Origin: Tragulus kanchil
Lineage: Eukaryota > Chordata > Mammalia > Artiodactyla > Tragulidae
DNA: 64,000 nucleotides
Assembly (NCBI GenBank): GCA_022376925.1
Contig: JAIOJX010000032.1
Location: forward strand, 205,340,939 to 205,404,938
Reading direction: 5' to 3'
Of the stretch, positions 13,201 through 28,200 are shown in pieces. Below the pieces are notes generated by a model. The model did not search any database, was not told the origin of the DNA, and was given only the letters and a program-made list of their open reading frames with translations. How positions within the stretch are numbered: the stretch's first letter is position 1; the number at the start of each line of letters is the position of its first letter. The position numbers and the translations under genes were made by a program.

Positions 13201-16200
13201 GAGTGGATAGGCACACAGATGCATACACAGGTCAGGGAATGTGATTTGGGGAGTCAATGTCAAAAGTGGTTGCTGACATCAACAATTATGTCCGAGTGCT
13301 ATGTGCTATATCAGGATGGAAGGGAATGTTGAGAAATGAAGAGTTAATTTGATGAAATGGTTCAGTAGTGTTTTTTCCTCTCACTTAGATTTGGATGATA
13401 ACATTTTAAAAGCTCACCACTGGCTTAAAGGTAAAATAACAACAACTAAACAAAAGTAAAACAAGCAGCGAGCTTAACCACACAAGTCATTAACATAACT
13501 TCGCTGCCTGAATTACAGCATCCCTTCCCTACCTAAGGACTAGTAGCCTGAAGAGGCAGGGGGACTGTGAAGCTTACATGAGCAGAGCTCACAGAGAATC
13601 CTTGCACTGTCCAGATGAAACACAGGACTACTTGAACAAAAAGGATTCCCATGAAAACTCTACAATTTTATGAACACAACATCATATATACAGTTCAGCT
13701 GTGCTTGCTGTACTTACTAAACTCTTAAGGAGAAAATCATTTCTGTTACACTTTCAACCATATTCATAAGATTTTCAAAGATCCATTATCATTAGGGTTT
13801 TACTTTTGCAAAACTTGCAGGGGTTTTTTATTGTGGTTTTTTTTTTTAATTTTTATTTTACTTTTTACTTTTACAGAGTTTTGTTGTTTACAGATATGTA
13901 CAATCTCAGATTAGTCATATGTATATCCCCCCCATCCCATCCCTCCAGGCCGTTGCACAGTGCCCCTGTAGGATCAAAACTTGCGTTTTTTTATAGAGGA
14001 AAATTATACTTATTGTAAAACAAGAAAAATCAAATGACATTCAAATATACAAAGCAAGAACCATTTTATTTTCTGAACACACATTTTTCCATACCGGATA
14101 CATTCCAGGCCTTGAAGGTGTATTCTGTAATCTTGAATCCTGGGGTGGGAGATGGTCAGGCATCTGTGGCTCAGACCCATAATCTTTCATCTTCTGAAGC
14201 TGTTCTTTCTGTTCTCTGTAAACAAATAAAATTGCCATTGTGTTTAAGGCATGTGTTCTCCATTCCTGAATAACTATAATTAGTATTGAACAACAAAAAA
14301 GGAAACTAAAAGCCTTGCTTCAAACCCTCTACAGCACCCATAAAGCCTCTCCAAGGTAATACTTACTTTATGAGCTAACTGATCAGTCATCTACAATCTA
14401 TATTAATAATGATAAATTATTGAGGATCTTCAAAGATTAATTCTAGAATCTGCCTCTTTAATCTGTTTTTATATTTTACCTACTTGTCAAGGTTTTCATT
14501 CATCACACCAAAATCTCTTGCTAATTTTTGTTGTGTTCAATAGTCTTTAGGTAAGTGGTTGAAAAATGGTGGCACATGGACCAAATGTATTTGGATATAT
14601 AAGGATATATACAAAGATTTTTTAAAATACAGTTTTTGTATTAATTTTAAAATCTGTGCTAGCTGATATTATTTACAATGCCAAAAACTGTATATTTTTT
14701 CAGTATAAATTCAAATTTTAAAGAGATTTGGAAACACTGGGCCTATATTTCCACATGCCAGCAATCGGCTCAGTGGTGTGGTGGCTGCCTGCTCTAGAGG
14801 AAGCGCTTAGCCACACTCCTCACACTCCGTGGAGTGACACTGGCCCACTTGCGCTCATTTTAGTTACCTGTCTGGTTCTTGTGGGGAGTTTAGTTTATGG
14901 CCCCTCTTGTATACAGTGAGAACAATGGGGAGTCTATACCTTTAAACACAACACTTCATATCCCTAAAGAGTATGTAACTCTTCAAGATGTTCTTGAAGT
15001 GATTTCTTTAAATGGCTGGTCAAATTCTTTTTACTTTTTCTTACAAAAATAAGGAATAAACAATAGACACATACAGTATCTATTACAACTCTTTAGAACT
15101 TCTACAATTTTCTTCCTACCATTTTGTAAAGTGTATTCTGTAATCTTGAATCCTGGGGTGGGAGATGGTCAGGCATCTGTGGCTCAGACCCATAATCTTT
15201 CATCTTCTGAAGCTGTTCTTTCTGTTCTCTGTAAACAAATAAAATTGCCATTGTGTTTAAGGCATGTGTTCTCCATTCCTGAATAACTATAATTAGTATT
15301 GAACAACAAAAAAGGAAACTAAAAGCCTTGCTTCAAACCCTCTACAGCACCCATAAAGCCTCTCCAAGGTAATACTTACTTTATGAGCTAACTGATCAGT
15401 CATCTACAACCTATATTAATAATGATAAATTATTGAGGATCTTCAAAGATTAATTCTAGAATCTGCCTCTTTAATCTGTTTTTATATTTTACCTACTTGT
15501 CAAGGTTTTCATTCATCACACCAAAATCTCTTGCTAATTTTTGTTGTGTTCAATAGTCTTTAGGTAAGTGGTTGAAAAATGGTGGCACATGGACCAAATG
15601 TATTTGGATATATAAGGATATATACAAAGATTTTTTAAAATACAGTTTTTGTATTAATTTTAAAATCTGTGCTAGCTGATATTATTTACAATGCCAAAAA
15701 CTGTATATTTTTTCAGTATAAATTCAAATTTTAAAGAGATTTGGAAACACTGGGCCTATATTTCCACATGCCAGCAATCGGCTCAGTGGTGTGGTGGCTG
15801 CCTGCTCTAGAGGAAGCGCTTAGCCACACTCCTCACACTCCGTGGAGTGACACTGGCCCACTTGCGCTCATTTTAGTTACCTGTCTGGTTCTTGTGGGGA
15901 GTTTAGTTTATGGCCCCTCTTGTATACAGTGAGAACAATGGGGAGTCTATACCTTTAAACACAACACTTCATATCCCTAAAGAGTATGTAACTCTTCAAG
16001 ATGTTCTTGAAGTGATTTCTTTAAATGGCTGGTCAAATTCTTTTTACTTTTTCTTACAAAAATAAGGAATAAACAATAGACACATACAGTATCTATTACA
16101 ACTCTTTAGAACTTCTACAATTTTCTTCCTACCATTTTGTAAAGTGTAAGTTTACCAAAAAATGTCCAAGTGGACACAAAGTAAGGGTCAAGTATAAGAA

Positions 16201-19200
16201 AAAGATCATTTTCTGCTGCATGTAAATCATATTAAGACTTTCCTGACACACATGGCTGACCCGTAATTCAACTGACTGTTATTATCCATCACTTTACATA
16301 TTTTCTTTAATTATGTGGCCTAGAAAGAGCTTTAGAAAAGGATGATGAAGGATCTTTTATCCAGCAAAGTAATAATGGATGAAAAGAAAATTTCAAAAAG
16401 GAAAGAAACTTGTGGTAGCTTAGTGACACCAATCAGCTTGGTGTTCTCCACAGACAAAATAGATTTTAGAGTCGGACAAACGTCAAATTCTAGATTTACG
16501 AATTCTAGTAGCCAAGTGGTACTCTCTGAGCCTTAGTGTTTTTTGTGAAGTGAGAATACTACTATTTATCTTTGAAGGCCTTTGAGATAAGGATTTGAGA
16601 TAGGGGGATTGCGATAATGCCTGATAAATTATCAGCCCAGTACCAGCACACAGTAGGTGCTAAAGATATCCATAAAATTAAGTAAGTAGTCGCTAAATGT
16701 TGCCTTTTCTACATCTTCTTTATGAGTAATCTGGAAAAGTCAAATCTCCCAGAGCGTATCTTCTGTAGACCACAGATATTTGTTGTTGTTACCTGAGGCA
16801 CACGATGTCTTGTTTTATATGTATTTTTCCTGAGGCACATGATGTCTTGTTTTATATGTATTTTTCCTCATCATACTTTTTTATCAGTCATAAAGCTTCA
16901 GTTATAATTTCAATTGGTATAACCCACAAATGTAGACCAGAAATGAAAAATGAAAGAAACACAATTGGAATATATAAAAAAGTAATTGTTAATTTATTTT
17001 TGCAAAACATTGTTAATTCCTACAAAATTATTCAAAGAGTAATTTCTCATTGTAATCTGTCAGTGACTCCTAAACTCTTCTCTCAGGATATAGTGGTGTA
17101 AGGATTCCATGAATTAATACAAATCACTTAGTTCAGTCCCTGATACATGGCAAATGTGCAATAAATGTTAGCTTTTTAAAATTATTGCTACTAATGGGAA
17201 GCATTATGTAGATAGCTATACATAGCTGTGTGTGTGTGTATTAAGTTGCATCAGTCGTGTCTGACTCTTTGCGACCCTATGGACTGTAGCCTACTAGGCT
17301 TCTCCGTATACAGTTAGGTGATTGTAAATCAAGAAATCTAAATTCTGTTCTCCATCTCACAAAGAAGATATATGATTATATAGAAACAAGTAACATCCTC
17401 AAAGAGACAGCTGACGCTGGTTAAAATGAAAGATAAAACATCCCCCAAAGAAAGAATCAATGGTTAGACAAATCTAAAGCTGCTTCTAGATAAGCCATTC
17501 TTAGCTTCAATAGAAAAAAATATAAATCCTTCCAGCACTTTCCGAAGTTATGCCAAAGATTAGTGACTAAGAAATCTTTCAGACCTAATACCAGAGGGGT
17601 GGGGGAAGGGGCTTTATGTATGAGCTCTGTGAAATCCAGAGCACTGGAAAGTTGAAGTGTTAACCTGAAACAATCACAGGTATGACATGTCAGCAATGTA
17701 GCTATAAAAGCAAGAATGGCTATATTTCAGGACATAAGCTTATAATTCCTAAATTTTAAGGACGAAAATACCCATTCCACAGTTCCTAAACACCCACCCT
17801 ACCCCAAAACAGTAGTGACTAAAAATTAAAATTATGTGGCAAGAACTTGAAGTAAAATGATTCCATTCAAATATATCACATCGTTTTTTAAAAAAGCAGT
17901 CTGAACATGGTTTTGAATAAAGAAATGATCTTAAGTCGTCAACTTACCGAAGCATTTTCAGCTCTTGTGCAGCTTTCAAAATGATTTCATGCTGCCTCTG
18001 ACTGAGAACCATTACCCCTCCAAGGCCTTGGTCAGAGTCTAAGCTTGCATCCGACCCCATCATTTCAGAAGAGTGATGTGAGGGCACATGTTCCGCCATG
18101 GGGGAATGTCTCTCCACATCAGATGGGTACCATCTGTCTGACAATCGTTCTCTTTCCCAGTCCATTCTGTCAGGAATATAATCTCGCTTTTCCCGCCATG
18201 TATCTCCTCTTTCTGGATACTCTCGGATCCTCAACTCACCCCTATCACGGAAATCTCGATCATACCCATGGTCTCGATTTCTTTCTTCTCTCCATCTATC
18301 ATCCCGGTATCTATCCATAGGTGGAAGAGGTGGGAGGGGTGGCAAAGGTGGAAGAGATGGAATATCTCGTTCACGAAACTGTGATTCTTGTTCATCCAGT
18401 GGTCTCCCATAATCTCTGTCCCACTCATTATCCAAATTTCTATCATACATATCCATAGGTCTTCCGATCCGGTCCACATCCCTGTCCATGTCCCTGTCCA
18501 TTTCCCTGTTGTAGTCCTCGTCCATATCCTGATCTCTCTCCCAGTCATCCCACCAGGGACCTCGTCTATCTCCATCGTGAGATCGAGATGGCGCTGAAAA
18601 CCTGTCCTCTCTGTTATAAGGATCTATAGTCTCATCTTGATAGTCATGTTCACATTCTCTCCAGTATCTCTCTCTATCCCAGTCATCGAGCCTTTCTCGT
18701 TCCATTGGAGCATTTCTACCATCTAATGGGAACTCTTCGTGCCCTCTCTCTTCTCCGTGGTTCCATGGAGCCCTAGGAGGCTCATCTCGGTGATATGGAT
18801 ACATTTTTTCCCCATCTCCTGGTTCTGGTCTAAATGGGCCTCTGTCACGACCAAAATCTGGTCTTCCCAGTCCCCTGTCCCGACCACCAGGCCCTCGAGG
18901 TGGTCCTCTCTCCCTGCTCCCAGCTCTTCGGGGTGGCACTCTCTCTCTACTCCCAGGTCTTCGAGGAGGTCCTCTCTCCTGACTGCCAGCTCTCCGGGGT
19001 GGTCCCCTTTCTCGGCTGCCTGCTCTACCTCTGTCCTGGCTGCCTTGCAGACTACCTGGCACTTTCTCCCGACTGCTTCCTGGCCTCATCAACCCTCTGT
19101 CTCGGCTGCCTTCTCCTCTGCTCATCTTCTCTCGACTGTCTTCTCTTCTACCCATCATTTTATCATGGAAGTCTTCTTGCTTGACCAACCCTGGGCCATG

Positions 19201-22200
19201 GCTGATTGCCTGGCCTCGATCTCTACTGACTAGTCCTTTATCCCGTGTGTCATCCATTCTGTTTTGCCCAGGACCTCTGTAAGATGAGCTGCTGCTATGA
19301 TTGCCTTCTAACCTATTGTCTCTGTTATCTGGCCGCGGTAGCCCTTTATCTTGGCTGTTTTCTGAATGGGGCAGACCAATACCCAAAGGCTTAAAATCAT
19401 TATCTGCAGTTAGTGATGATGTTGCTACTGCTGTTCCTCCCTCCATACCCCCCGGTTTTGAGGGAAAAGTAGATTGCGAAGGTATAGGTTTATTTGCAAG
19501 GGGTACAGGCTGAGTAACAGCTTGGGCTTTGTCCATTTGAGTCTCCATACTTTGAGAATTCTGGTCCCAGTCAGAAGGCTCTATGGGCCCTTCTGAGACT
19601 TCACTTTTAGGTGGCTCTTGTTGAGAGTCGATTAGATTCTCATTTGACTGAGCCACCTTGGCATCCTTTATGTCTGCAGCAATGGGAAATGTAGCTGATT
19701 GCATTTTAAAATTCTTCTGTTGGTTACTACTGGTGTCTGCTAATGGTTCTTTGTTTCCTGGTTCTGCTTGTGACTTATGTTGCTGCTGATGTTGCTGTCC
19801 AAAAGCTGGTCTGGGGCCTTTCCACTGTGGTCCACTCTGTCGAGGGCTGAGGGAGGTATTGGGGGTAATATAGAACTGAGATGCTGGCCCCCGGGGAATC
19901 AGTCCCCATTTGCTTTTAGTGCCCTCTGCTGGGTGACCTTCATATCTGGGTCTTGGCCCATCGGGGCGATTTCCTTCAAAACGAGGCCCTTTGGGTCTCG
20001 GGCCTTCACACCTTGACCCTAAATCCTCAAATCTTCGAGGACCATCAAATCTACAAGTAAAACAAAAGATATTACTCAAGACAGTAAAGCAGAAAAAATT
20101 TTTTTTCCATGTAAAAGTATTTAAGGCAATCTTGCCTTAGAATCTTTTTACAAAAATGACTCTTCAGTCATTAAACAAATCCTGAGATACCAATATCTTA
20201 GAACCATTATGTTAAGTTGGCAGAGCTCAGAAAATCTTAGGACAAATACCTTGCAGCAAGTCACTGATAATATTGAATTGTTAAAAAGTCTTCATAGACA
20301 GAAAAGTCCACTCGTTTCAAAAAAAAAGTCCCATATCTAGTCCTGAAAGTACTTTTAATTTATAATTAAGAACTAAATATAAAACAATTAGTAAGGTAAT
20401 ATAGGATGATTTATAATAAATATTATTGGAGCTAACAATATCATCTTGACTAATTGACCAAAGTTTAAAAAACAGCAGCCAGCTCTGTCTTAAGACCATG
20501 GTCTGACATGTAAAAATCTGGACCAGGATATTCTGCTTGGACCCACTTGCACATCTGATAAATATTTAGCATATATCCTCTGTCAGGCACTACGCTATAC
20601 TCAAGAGATAACAAGAATGTCTTCTCTGCCCTCAAAAGGTCTATAATGGAAGAGAAAGAATCTAAACATAAATAACTGCCAAAAGGTACAATGACAAAAG
20701 TCTATCTGCATATAATAAGAGGAGAGAATGGTCAGTTCTACCAGCATGAAGGTAATGCTGTCCAATAAAGACTTTCTATAATAGAAGATGCTTTGGAAAA
20801 CAAACTCTTAAGAGATCAGCTTAACAGAGAGTACTGGAATTGATAGAAGTGGGTGGTAAGGACACCCCAGGTAAGGAAGCATTAAGAGGAACATACACTG
20901 GCATAGTATGTTTGGAGTGCAGTTTAGCACGGCTGAAGAAAAGAGGAAACACAGGTTAGGACACCCAAGAAAGAAGGAGCTGAAAAGCAGCTCACTGAGA
21001 GACAAGGTAAAGGGACAGGCAAGGGTCACTCCCCAGGAGGCCTTCCTCAGTAACACAGACTACTGGTACTCCTCCAATGTTCATTCCCACATTTCCTACC
21101 ATAATTCAGCATAAAGACAGCCAGACTAAAGACTCTTTTCCAAACTCTCTTGCAGGGAGAACTTGTAGCCATGTTCTGGCCAGTGAGCTGAGAGTGAAAA
21201 TGATTTACACATCCCTCTGGGTGGTAAACTTAAAGGGAAGATGCATCCTTCTCTTCACCGTGTTCTCTTTCATGCTGGCTGTGATTCGGAGGTGAGGCAT
21301 CCTGATCCATGTAGATAAGGATAACATACTAAGAGACAGTAAAGTAATAAATCAGAAGGAACCTGAATTCTTGGCACTGTAGAATCAACATATAAGCTCC
21401 TGAAAGAGAACAAACTTCCAACTCGTTAAAGTCATATGACTTTGGATCTCTGTTACAACAGATGCAATAATTCAGCTGGGTAAGGAGTTATAAATTAACT
21501 TCAGTAGAGTCACTAAACAACCTGATTTTTAAACGATGGCTCTAGCAATAAAGTGGCATATAGATACGTGAGAAAAGCTGATTGCAGACTGTCTCCACAG
21601 TCTGAATCAGTAAAGGTGAAGTCTGTTCTAAGGAGGTGACTGATATGAGGATGTAAAATAAGAGGTAAAAGAGATGTGAAGCAAAGTAATTTTCTAACAG
21701 GTGGGATTAAAATAATGGAAAGGGAAGAACTCAGGATGGCTGAGGTGATGGTGATGCCTTTCCTGCCTCTAAAGAGAAATAGAAGGGTTTTTCTTTCATT
21801 TGTTAGGGAAATAAATGAGAGTAATAAATTCAGTTTCAGCAAAATATTTATTTCCTATCCCTGTGATGTTAGGCTCTGCTGATCTGGGAGTCTTAGTTTC
21901 AAAGGGAGAAATGCTTCTATCAGGGGACACAACAATAACTCCATTAAATCTTCAATTCAGACTGCCAACTGGTCACTTTGGGTTCTGAATCAACAGGAAA
22001 AGAAGGGAGTTACCGTACTGGCTGGGGTGACGGATCCTGCCTTCCAAGGCGAAACTGTAGTACTTCTACACAATGAGCGTGAGGGGTATGACTGGAATGG
22101 AAGAGATCCTCCAGGACACCCCTTACTACTTACACGTCCTATGATTAAAGTCAAGACAAAACTACAGTTACTCAATTCAGGTAGGGCTGAGAATAGCTCA

Positions 22201-25200
22201 GGCCTTTCAAGAATGAAGGTTTGGGTCAAACTACCAGTCAGGGAATCAGGACAAGCTGAGGTGTTTGCTGAGAGCAAAGAGAATACGGATTAAACAGAGG
22301 AAGAAGGTAGTTACAAATAACAACTGCAATTACATGATCAGTTGCGGAAACAGGGGTTGTGATAGAGTATTTCTTCATTAATCTTTGACATTAAATGTTT
22401 AAATGTATACATATTAGTCAAATATTTTTTACTTTACTTTTTATTGAAGGATAATAGCTTCACAGAGTTGTGTTGTTCACTGACAAACATCAAAATGAAT
22501 CAGCCATAGTCAAATATTTTGACTGATTTTTCTTCCTTATCATCTAACATGTGTTAGTACTACCCAGCTTTGTATCTCAGAATTTAAGACACAGAATATC
22601 AAAGAGGGGATGTGAGCCAGGTAGGAAAAATGAAGATTTCCTCAAAGGCAAAAAGGAGACTTTATAATCTTTTCTGGGGAAAGGGCTGGAAAGATTCTGG
22701 TTGTCCAGGGACAAATGTTTCATGTTAGATACAAAACCCCCACTGTAACCCTCATCAGAAATACAGAAGTAACAGAGCACTGGGAGACGTAGTTCTGCCA
22801 AGTGGACACTTTATAGAGACATCACAAGGAATTTAAAAATACATAAACTCACTATAAACAGAGAGAAGGAGCCAACAGCAGACAAGAATGTTGTTTTTAA
22901 ATTCTGGAAGATGGCAAACATGAGTGGTAACATGGGAGCAAGAAGACGCTGCAGTTTAGAGTGCTGGTAGCAGAGAAGGACACAACCAACAGGGGGCTGG
23001 CCTGCCCACAGAAACCCAGAGAGGGTCAGATTCTCAGATACCAGGGGTGCTGGGGAAAGACTACGGAAGACTTGGCGCGGCAGCTATGTAAAAATCTATA
23101 TTGAAAAAACTACATTGGTCGGTTCTCTACAAGCCGACCCGCTGTTCTAGCAGCGTCTTCCACTTTAACAATGCCGATTCTCCCTTAAACCGGTCCGCTG
23201 TACTGGTAGTGAATCTCCCTTCCCCCACTCTAATAAACTTTACTTTCCCTTCAAAAAAAACAATAAATAAATAAAACTACATTGAAATCTATATTCCAAA
23301 CCATCGCTCAGCCATTCTCTGAGCTTGAATCTCTCTAAATCCCTGAATTTGAGAGCCCTTGGCATTAGAAGACAATCCTTTGCCCTATTTCCTAAAGCAA
23401 AGTCTGACAAATGATTACCTCCCTCCATATGCATACAGAGCTCCCAGTCAGTTTCACTGTCTCCCTTTCTTAAAAACAGACAAAAAAAATCACAAATACC
23501 AATCATGCAAAGAAGCAGAAGAGAACTTAAAAAAAAAAACAAAAAAACAAAAAACCTCTAAAGTTAGTATCCTCACAGAGGTTCTTAAAGATGCCTTATT
23601 AGTAAACCAAGAACAATTTGCTAGATATAAAAAAAGGATCAGAACAACTGTGGAAATTACTTAATTCTCCAAGTTAAAAAATATAGTAAAAGGATCAGAA
23701 TTTTCTCAGAAAGTACAACAAAATAAGAAAGAATAGAGATGGATATACCAGGTTCAAATTCCTACAAATGAAGAGTTGCAGAAAGAGAAAAACAAATAAC
23801 AAGAGAAAAAAAAAATAAATAAATGAAGAAACAGGACAAAGAAATTTCCCAGTTAAGAGACTAATCTCCAGATGGAACAGGCCCACCTGACTATCTAGTA
23901 CAGTTAATACTAAACAAATAAGAACCACTATAAAAAATAACAGGGATTAAATAATTTTTTTTAGTGGTAGGGATAAACCATTTAACAGGGAAATGAAAGA
24001 GAACACCACAACAGTTAAACTAGGTAAGAAAAGAGAATGCTAATCCTAGAACCTCGACCCTCAACACTGAGCCTAATTTATGTTCAACTTCAATAAACAG
24101 TACATAAATAGTTTTAAATGCTATGGTACTGCACAAAAACAACACACATATCAATGGAACAGAAGAGGGAGCCCCAAAATAAACCTATGCTTATATGGTC
24201 AACTAATTCATGACAAAGGAGCTACCAAGAATATACAATGGAGAAAGGACAGTCTCTTCAATAAATGATACTGGGAAAACTGGACAGCCACATGCAAGAG
24301 AATGAAATTGGATCACTACACACATCATACACAAAAATTAACTCTACATTTGAGTGTAAGACTGAAATCATGAAACTCCTAGAAGAAACAAAGGTAGGAG
24401 GCTCCTTCACACAGATCTGGCAATGACTTTTTGATTCTAAACATCAAAAGCAAAGGAAGAAAAACAAAAATAAAGTAGGACTACATCAAACTGAAAAGTT
24501 TCTGCACAGTGAAGCAAACTATCAATAAAATGAAAAGGCAGCTTACTGAACAGGAGAAAACATTTACAAATCCTGTACCTGATAAGGGGCAAATTCCAAA
24601 ATATATAAAGAACACATACAACTCAATAGCAAAACAAACAAACAAACCTGATTTTCAAATAACCTAAGATCTAAATTGACATTTTTCCAAAGCAGACACA
24701 CTGATGACCAACAGGTACATGAAAATACGCCCTACATCCCTAACAATCAGGGAAATGCAAATCAAGACCACAATGAGGTGCTACTTCACACTTGTTAGAA
24801 AGGCTATTATTAAAATGACTAGAAACTACAAGTGTTGCTCAGGCTACAAGAGAAAGGGGAACCCTTGTGTGCTGTTGGTGGGAATGTAAACTGGGGTAGC
24901 CACTATGGGAAATAGTATGGAGGCCTTTCCAAAAATCAAAAATAGAACTATTACATGTCCCAGCAATTCCACTTCTATTTACTTATCAGAGCAGAAAACG
25001 AAAAAACTAACTCAAAAAGATATACGCCACACACACCCCCACCATGTTTACTGCAGCATTATTTACAATAGTCAAGACATGGAAACAAGTTATATGTCAA
25101 CTGATGAAGGGACAAGAGAAGATGTGGCACATACAGTGAATGGAATATTGTAAGAATGAAATCTTGCCACTTATGACAACAGAAACAGACCTCCAGGGCA

Positions 25201-28200
25201 TTATGCTAAGTCAGAGAAAGACATCCCACACGATCTCTCTTATATGTAGGATCTTAAAAAAAAAAATTTATTAACTAAAAAAGCCAAGCAGGGCTTCCCC
25301 TGGTGGTCCAGTGGGTAAGGACACTGCCTTGCAGTGTAAGGGGCGCCGGTTCGATCCCTGGCCTGGGAAGATCCCACGTGCCGCGGAGCGGCTGGACTGA
25401 TGTGTCCAATCACCGAGCCGGAGCTCTGGAGCGCATGCGCCCAGAGCCAGTGCTCTGCAACGACAGACGCCACCGTGATGGGAGGCCCGCAGGAGCCAAA
25501 GAAAAAAGACGGATGAAAACAGAGAAATGAAAGACCAATAGAAGTGGCCCGCCTGCTCTCCTCCCTCCCCAACCCGATCCCCGCCCAAAATAAATAAATA
25601 AATAAATCTTTAAAAAAGCCAAGCAGATAGATACAGAGAACATACTGAGAGTTATCAGAGGTAGAGAGTGGGAGGTGGGAGAAACAGGTGAACTTTTTAC
25701 TTTTTTGTTGTTGTTTAGTTCAAATACATTATATTAAAATATATTCAACCTCAAATTATATATCCAAACTATTAATCAAGTGTGAGACTAGATTAAAACA
25801 TTTTCAGGCATGCAAGGATCCAGGAAACTTATCTTCAATCCACAATTTCTTAGTTGAACATGTACTTCCGGAAAAGGAGGTATGAAACCACAAATAGAAA
25901 ACCATGAGATTCAACAAATAGTGAATCCAATCTAGAACAACACTCAGGGAAACAGAATAACAGCCATATGACAGACCTTGAGAGCAGCCAAACAGCCTAG
26001 CAAAAGCAAGAGGATGCATGAATATGGGAGAGAGATCTAAAGAGAAAAAGACATTGCCTTTGGAACTGGAGTTAGAGGATTATTTTAAAGATGATGCAAG
26101 AAGACAGACAACTGGAAATTCTTTAAAAAAAAAAAAAGTTACCACACAAAAGAAAATGTAGTCACAGTACACTGCTTGCCTCTCTGAACATTATTTACTG
26201 ATTTGTCTAAAAATAATGATATAAATATATTGGGCAAATGGGGTTACAGAATAGTGTAAGAACTAAACCTTTATCCAAACAGGAAGTATATTAGAAGTAT
26301 CTAAAAGTGATGAAAAGGGCAGTACATTTTTTAGTGATACGAGGTAATTACCAAAATAAACAACTGAAGAATTAGAAGATGTCATTAGGAAACACATCTG
26401 GAGTGGTCTGGGGCAGAGGGTAGCTATTTTTCTTGAGTTTTTAAAAAATTATGTGTACATATCACTTTGATTAAAATGTATTTCTTTAAAAGACACAGAG
26501 AGCATTAACCTTAACCAGGAAAAGGGCTTCTTCTGAGAGTAAAAGATGAGGATGGCAACTTAAGTAATAGTAAGGCCGGGAAGTAAGTTTCACTGGGCCC
26601 AAAAGCCTTGATTCTCTGAGGTAGAAAGCAAAATTAAAGATACAAAGAGAAGTAATGTTTGCTGAGACAGAGAAAGCAGCACTAGCAAAGAATGTCTATG
26701 CACAACTGTGCAGGCTTGACACAGCTCTTGTCGGACAAAGGGGAAAGGAGGTGACCAGATGCCAGTCAAAGTTGTACATCACAGGATGTCCAAGTCAGGA
26801 CTCCATGCTTCCACTTCCATTCCTGATGGGGGAACTAAGATCCCATAAGCCGCATGGCCCCGTCGAAAAAAAAAAAGTATGTCGCAATGCTAAGGATAGA
26901 AAGCATATATTTATGATGGAAAAAAATACGCCATTTCAGGGTTTGTGATGATTCGGTCCCTTTTCTTGAAGTTACATTTATTAAGTGCTTAACATTTTAG
27001 GCCATTAAAGATGTGTAAAATCATCTGTTCTGTATTCAATTCAGGAACTGTTAGTTCGAATCAGTGGTAAGAGAAGACTATACACAATACACAAATCAGT
27101 GTAAGAACAGTCTTTAATACATTAGATAGCCTTATAATCGGGCTTCCCTTGTGTGTCAGACAATAAGGAATCTGTCTGCAACGCAGGAGACCAGGGTACA
27201 ATCCCTGGGTTGGGAGGATCCCCTGGAGAAGGGAAAGGCTACCCACTAAAGTATTATAATCAACCTTAGAATATGAATGAACTGCTTTCTAACTAGACTG
27301 TGAATGCCCTGAGAATTGTACCCATAACTGAGACATTTTGGCATAAGCAACATTTATTGAACATCTACTAACTGTTAAGTACTGTGTCAGTGCTATAAAT
27401 AAACTGATACCTGACGTCAAGGAGCTTACAGTCCGTAAGAAGAATGAGACAAGTAAATCAACAATCAGATCAGAATTTGATAAATATGGGGCATGCTGGT
27501 CTTGTTCACTGAAATGTCCCCAATGTCTGACTCACTGAAGGATCTCAACACATAACTGGAGATCCCGGAAAAAAAGGCATTTATAAAGCAAAAATGACAC
27601 AGAGAGCATTAACCTTAACCAGGAAAAGGGCTTCTTCTGAGAGTAAAAGATGAGGATGGCAACTTAAGTAATAGTAAGGCCGGGAAGTAAGTTTCACTGG
27701 GCCCAAAAGCCTTGATTCTCTGAGGTAGAAAGCAAAATTAAAGATACAAAGAGAAGTAATGTTTGCTGAGACAGAGAAAGCAGCACTAGCAAAGAATGTC
27801 TATGCACAACTGTGCAGGCTTGACACAGCTCTTGTCGGACAAAGGGGAAAGGAGGTGACCAGATGCCAGTCAAAGTTGTACATCACAGGATGTCCAAGTC
27901 AGGACTCCATGCTTCCACTTCCATTCCTGATGGGGGAACTAAGATCCCATAAGCCGCATGGCCCCGTCGAAAAAAAAAAAGTATGTCGCAATGCTAAGGA
28001 TAGAAAGCATATATTTATGATGGAAAAAAATACGCCATTTCAGGGTTTGTGATGATTCGGTCCCTTTTCTTGAAGTTACATTTATTAAGTGCTTAACATT
28101 TTAGGCCATTAAAGATGTGTAAAATCATCTGTTCTGTATTCAATTCAGGAACTGTTAGTTCGAATCAGTGGTAAGAGAAGACTATACACAATACACAAAT

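Larger units (their letters stand above)
9814..14094 (-). other. YLPM1 intron 6
   Basis: Intron of 4.3 kb. About half of it is tandem duplication B (9957-12040). It also has an L1 3' end with a nested SINE (12150-12720), a minus-strand L1 3' end (13830-13965) and otherwise plain AT-rich sequence. Confidence 0.8.
14216..17947 (-). other. YLPM1 intron 5
   Basis: Intron of 3.7 kb holding duplication C, a MIR (16440-16690), a 37-bp tandem repeat (16792-16865) and a short Bov-A/BovB-tail piece (17241-17310). I see no other gene. Confidence 0.8.
26492..27595. repeat. Tandem duplication D, left copy
   Basis: Direct repeat with 27596-28717 at an offset of 1104. Near its right end it has ggagatcccggaaaa where the right copy has the longer ggagaagtgcctccccaggg then caggaaaa. 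Intronic only. Confidence 0.93.

Noticed and set aside
18739..19233. Long plus-strand ORF of 164 residues opposite exon 5
   Set aside because: It is the antisense shadow of the SRERGPPRR repeats. It has no splice or promoter context and no recognisable domain.
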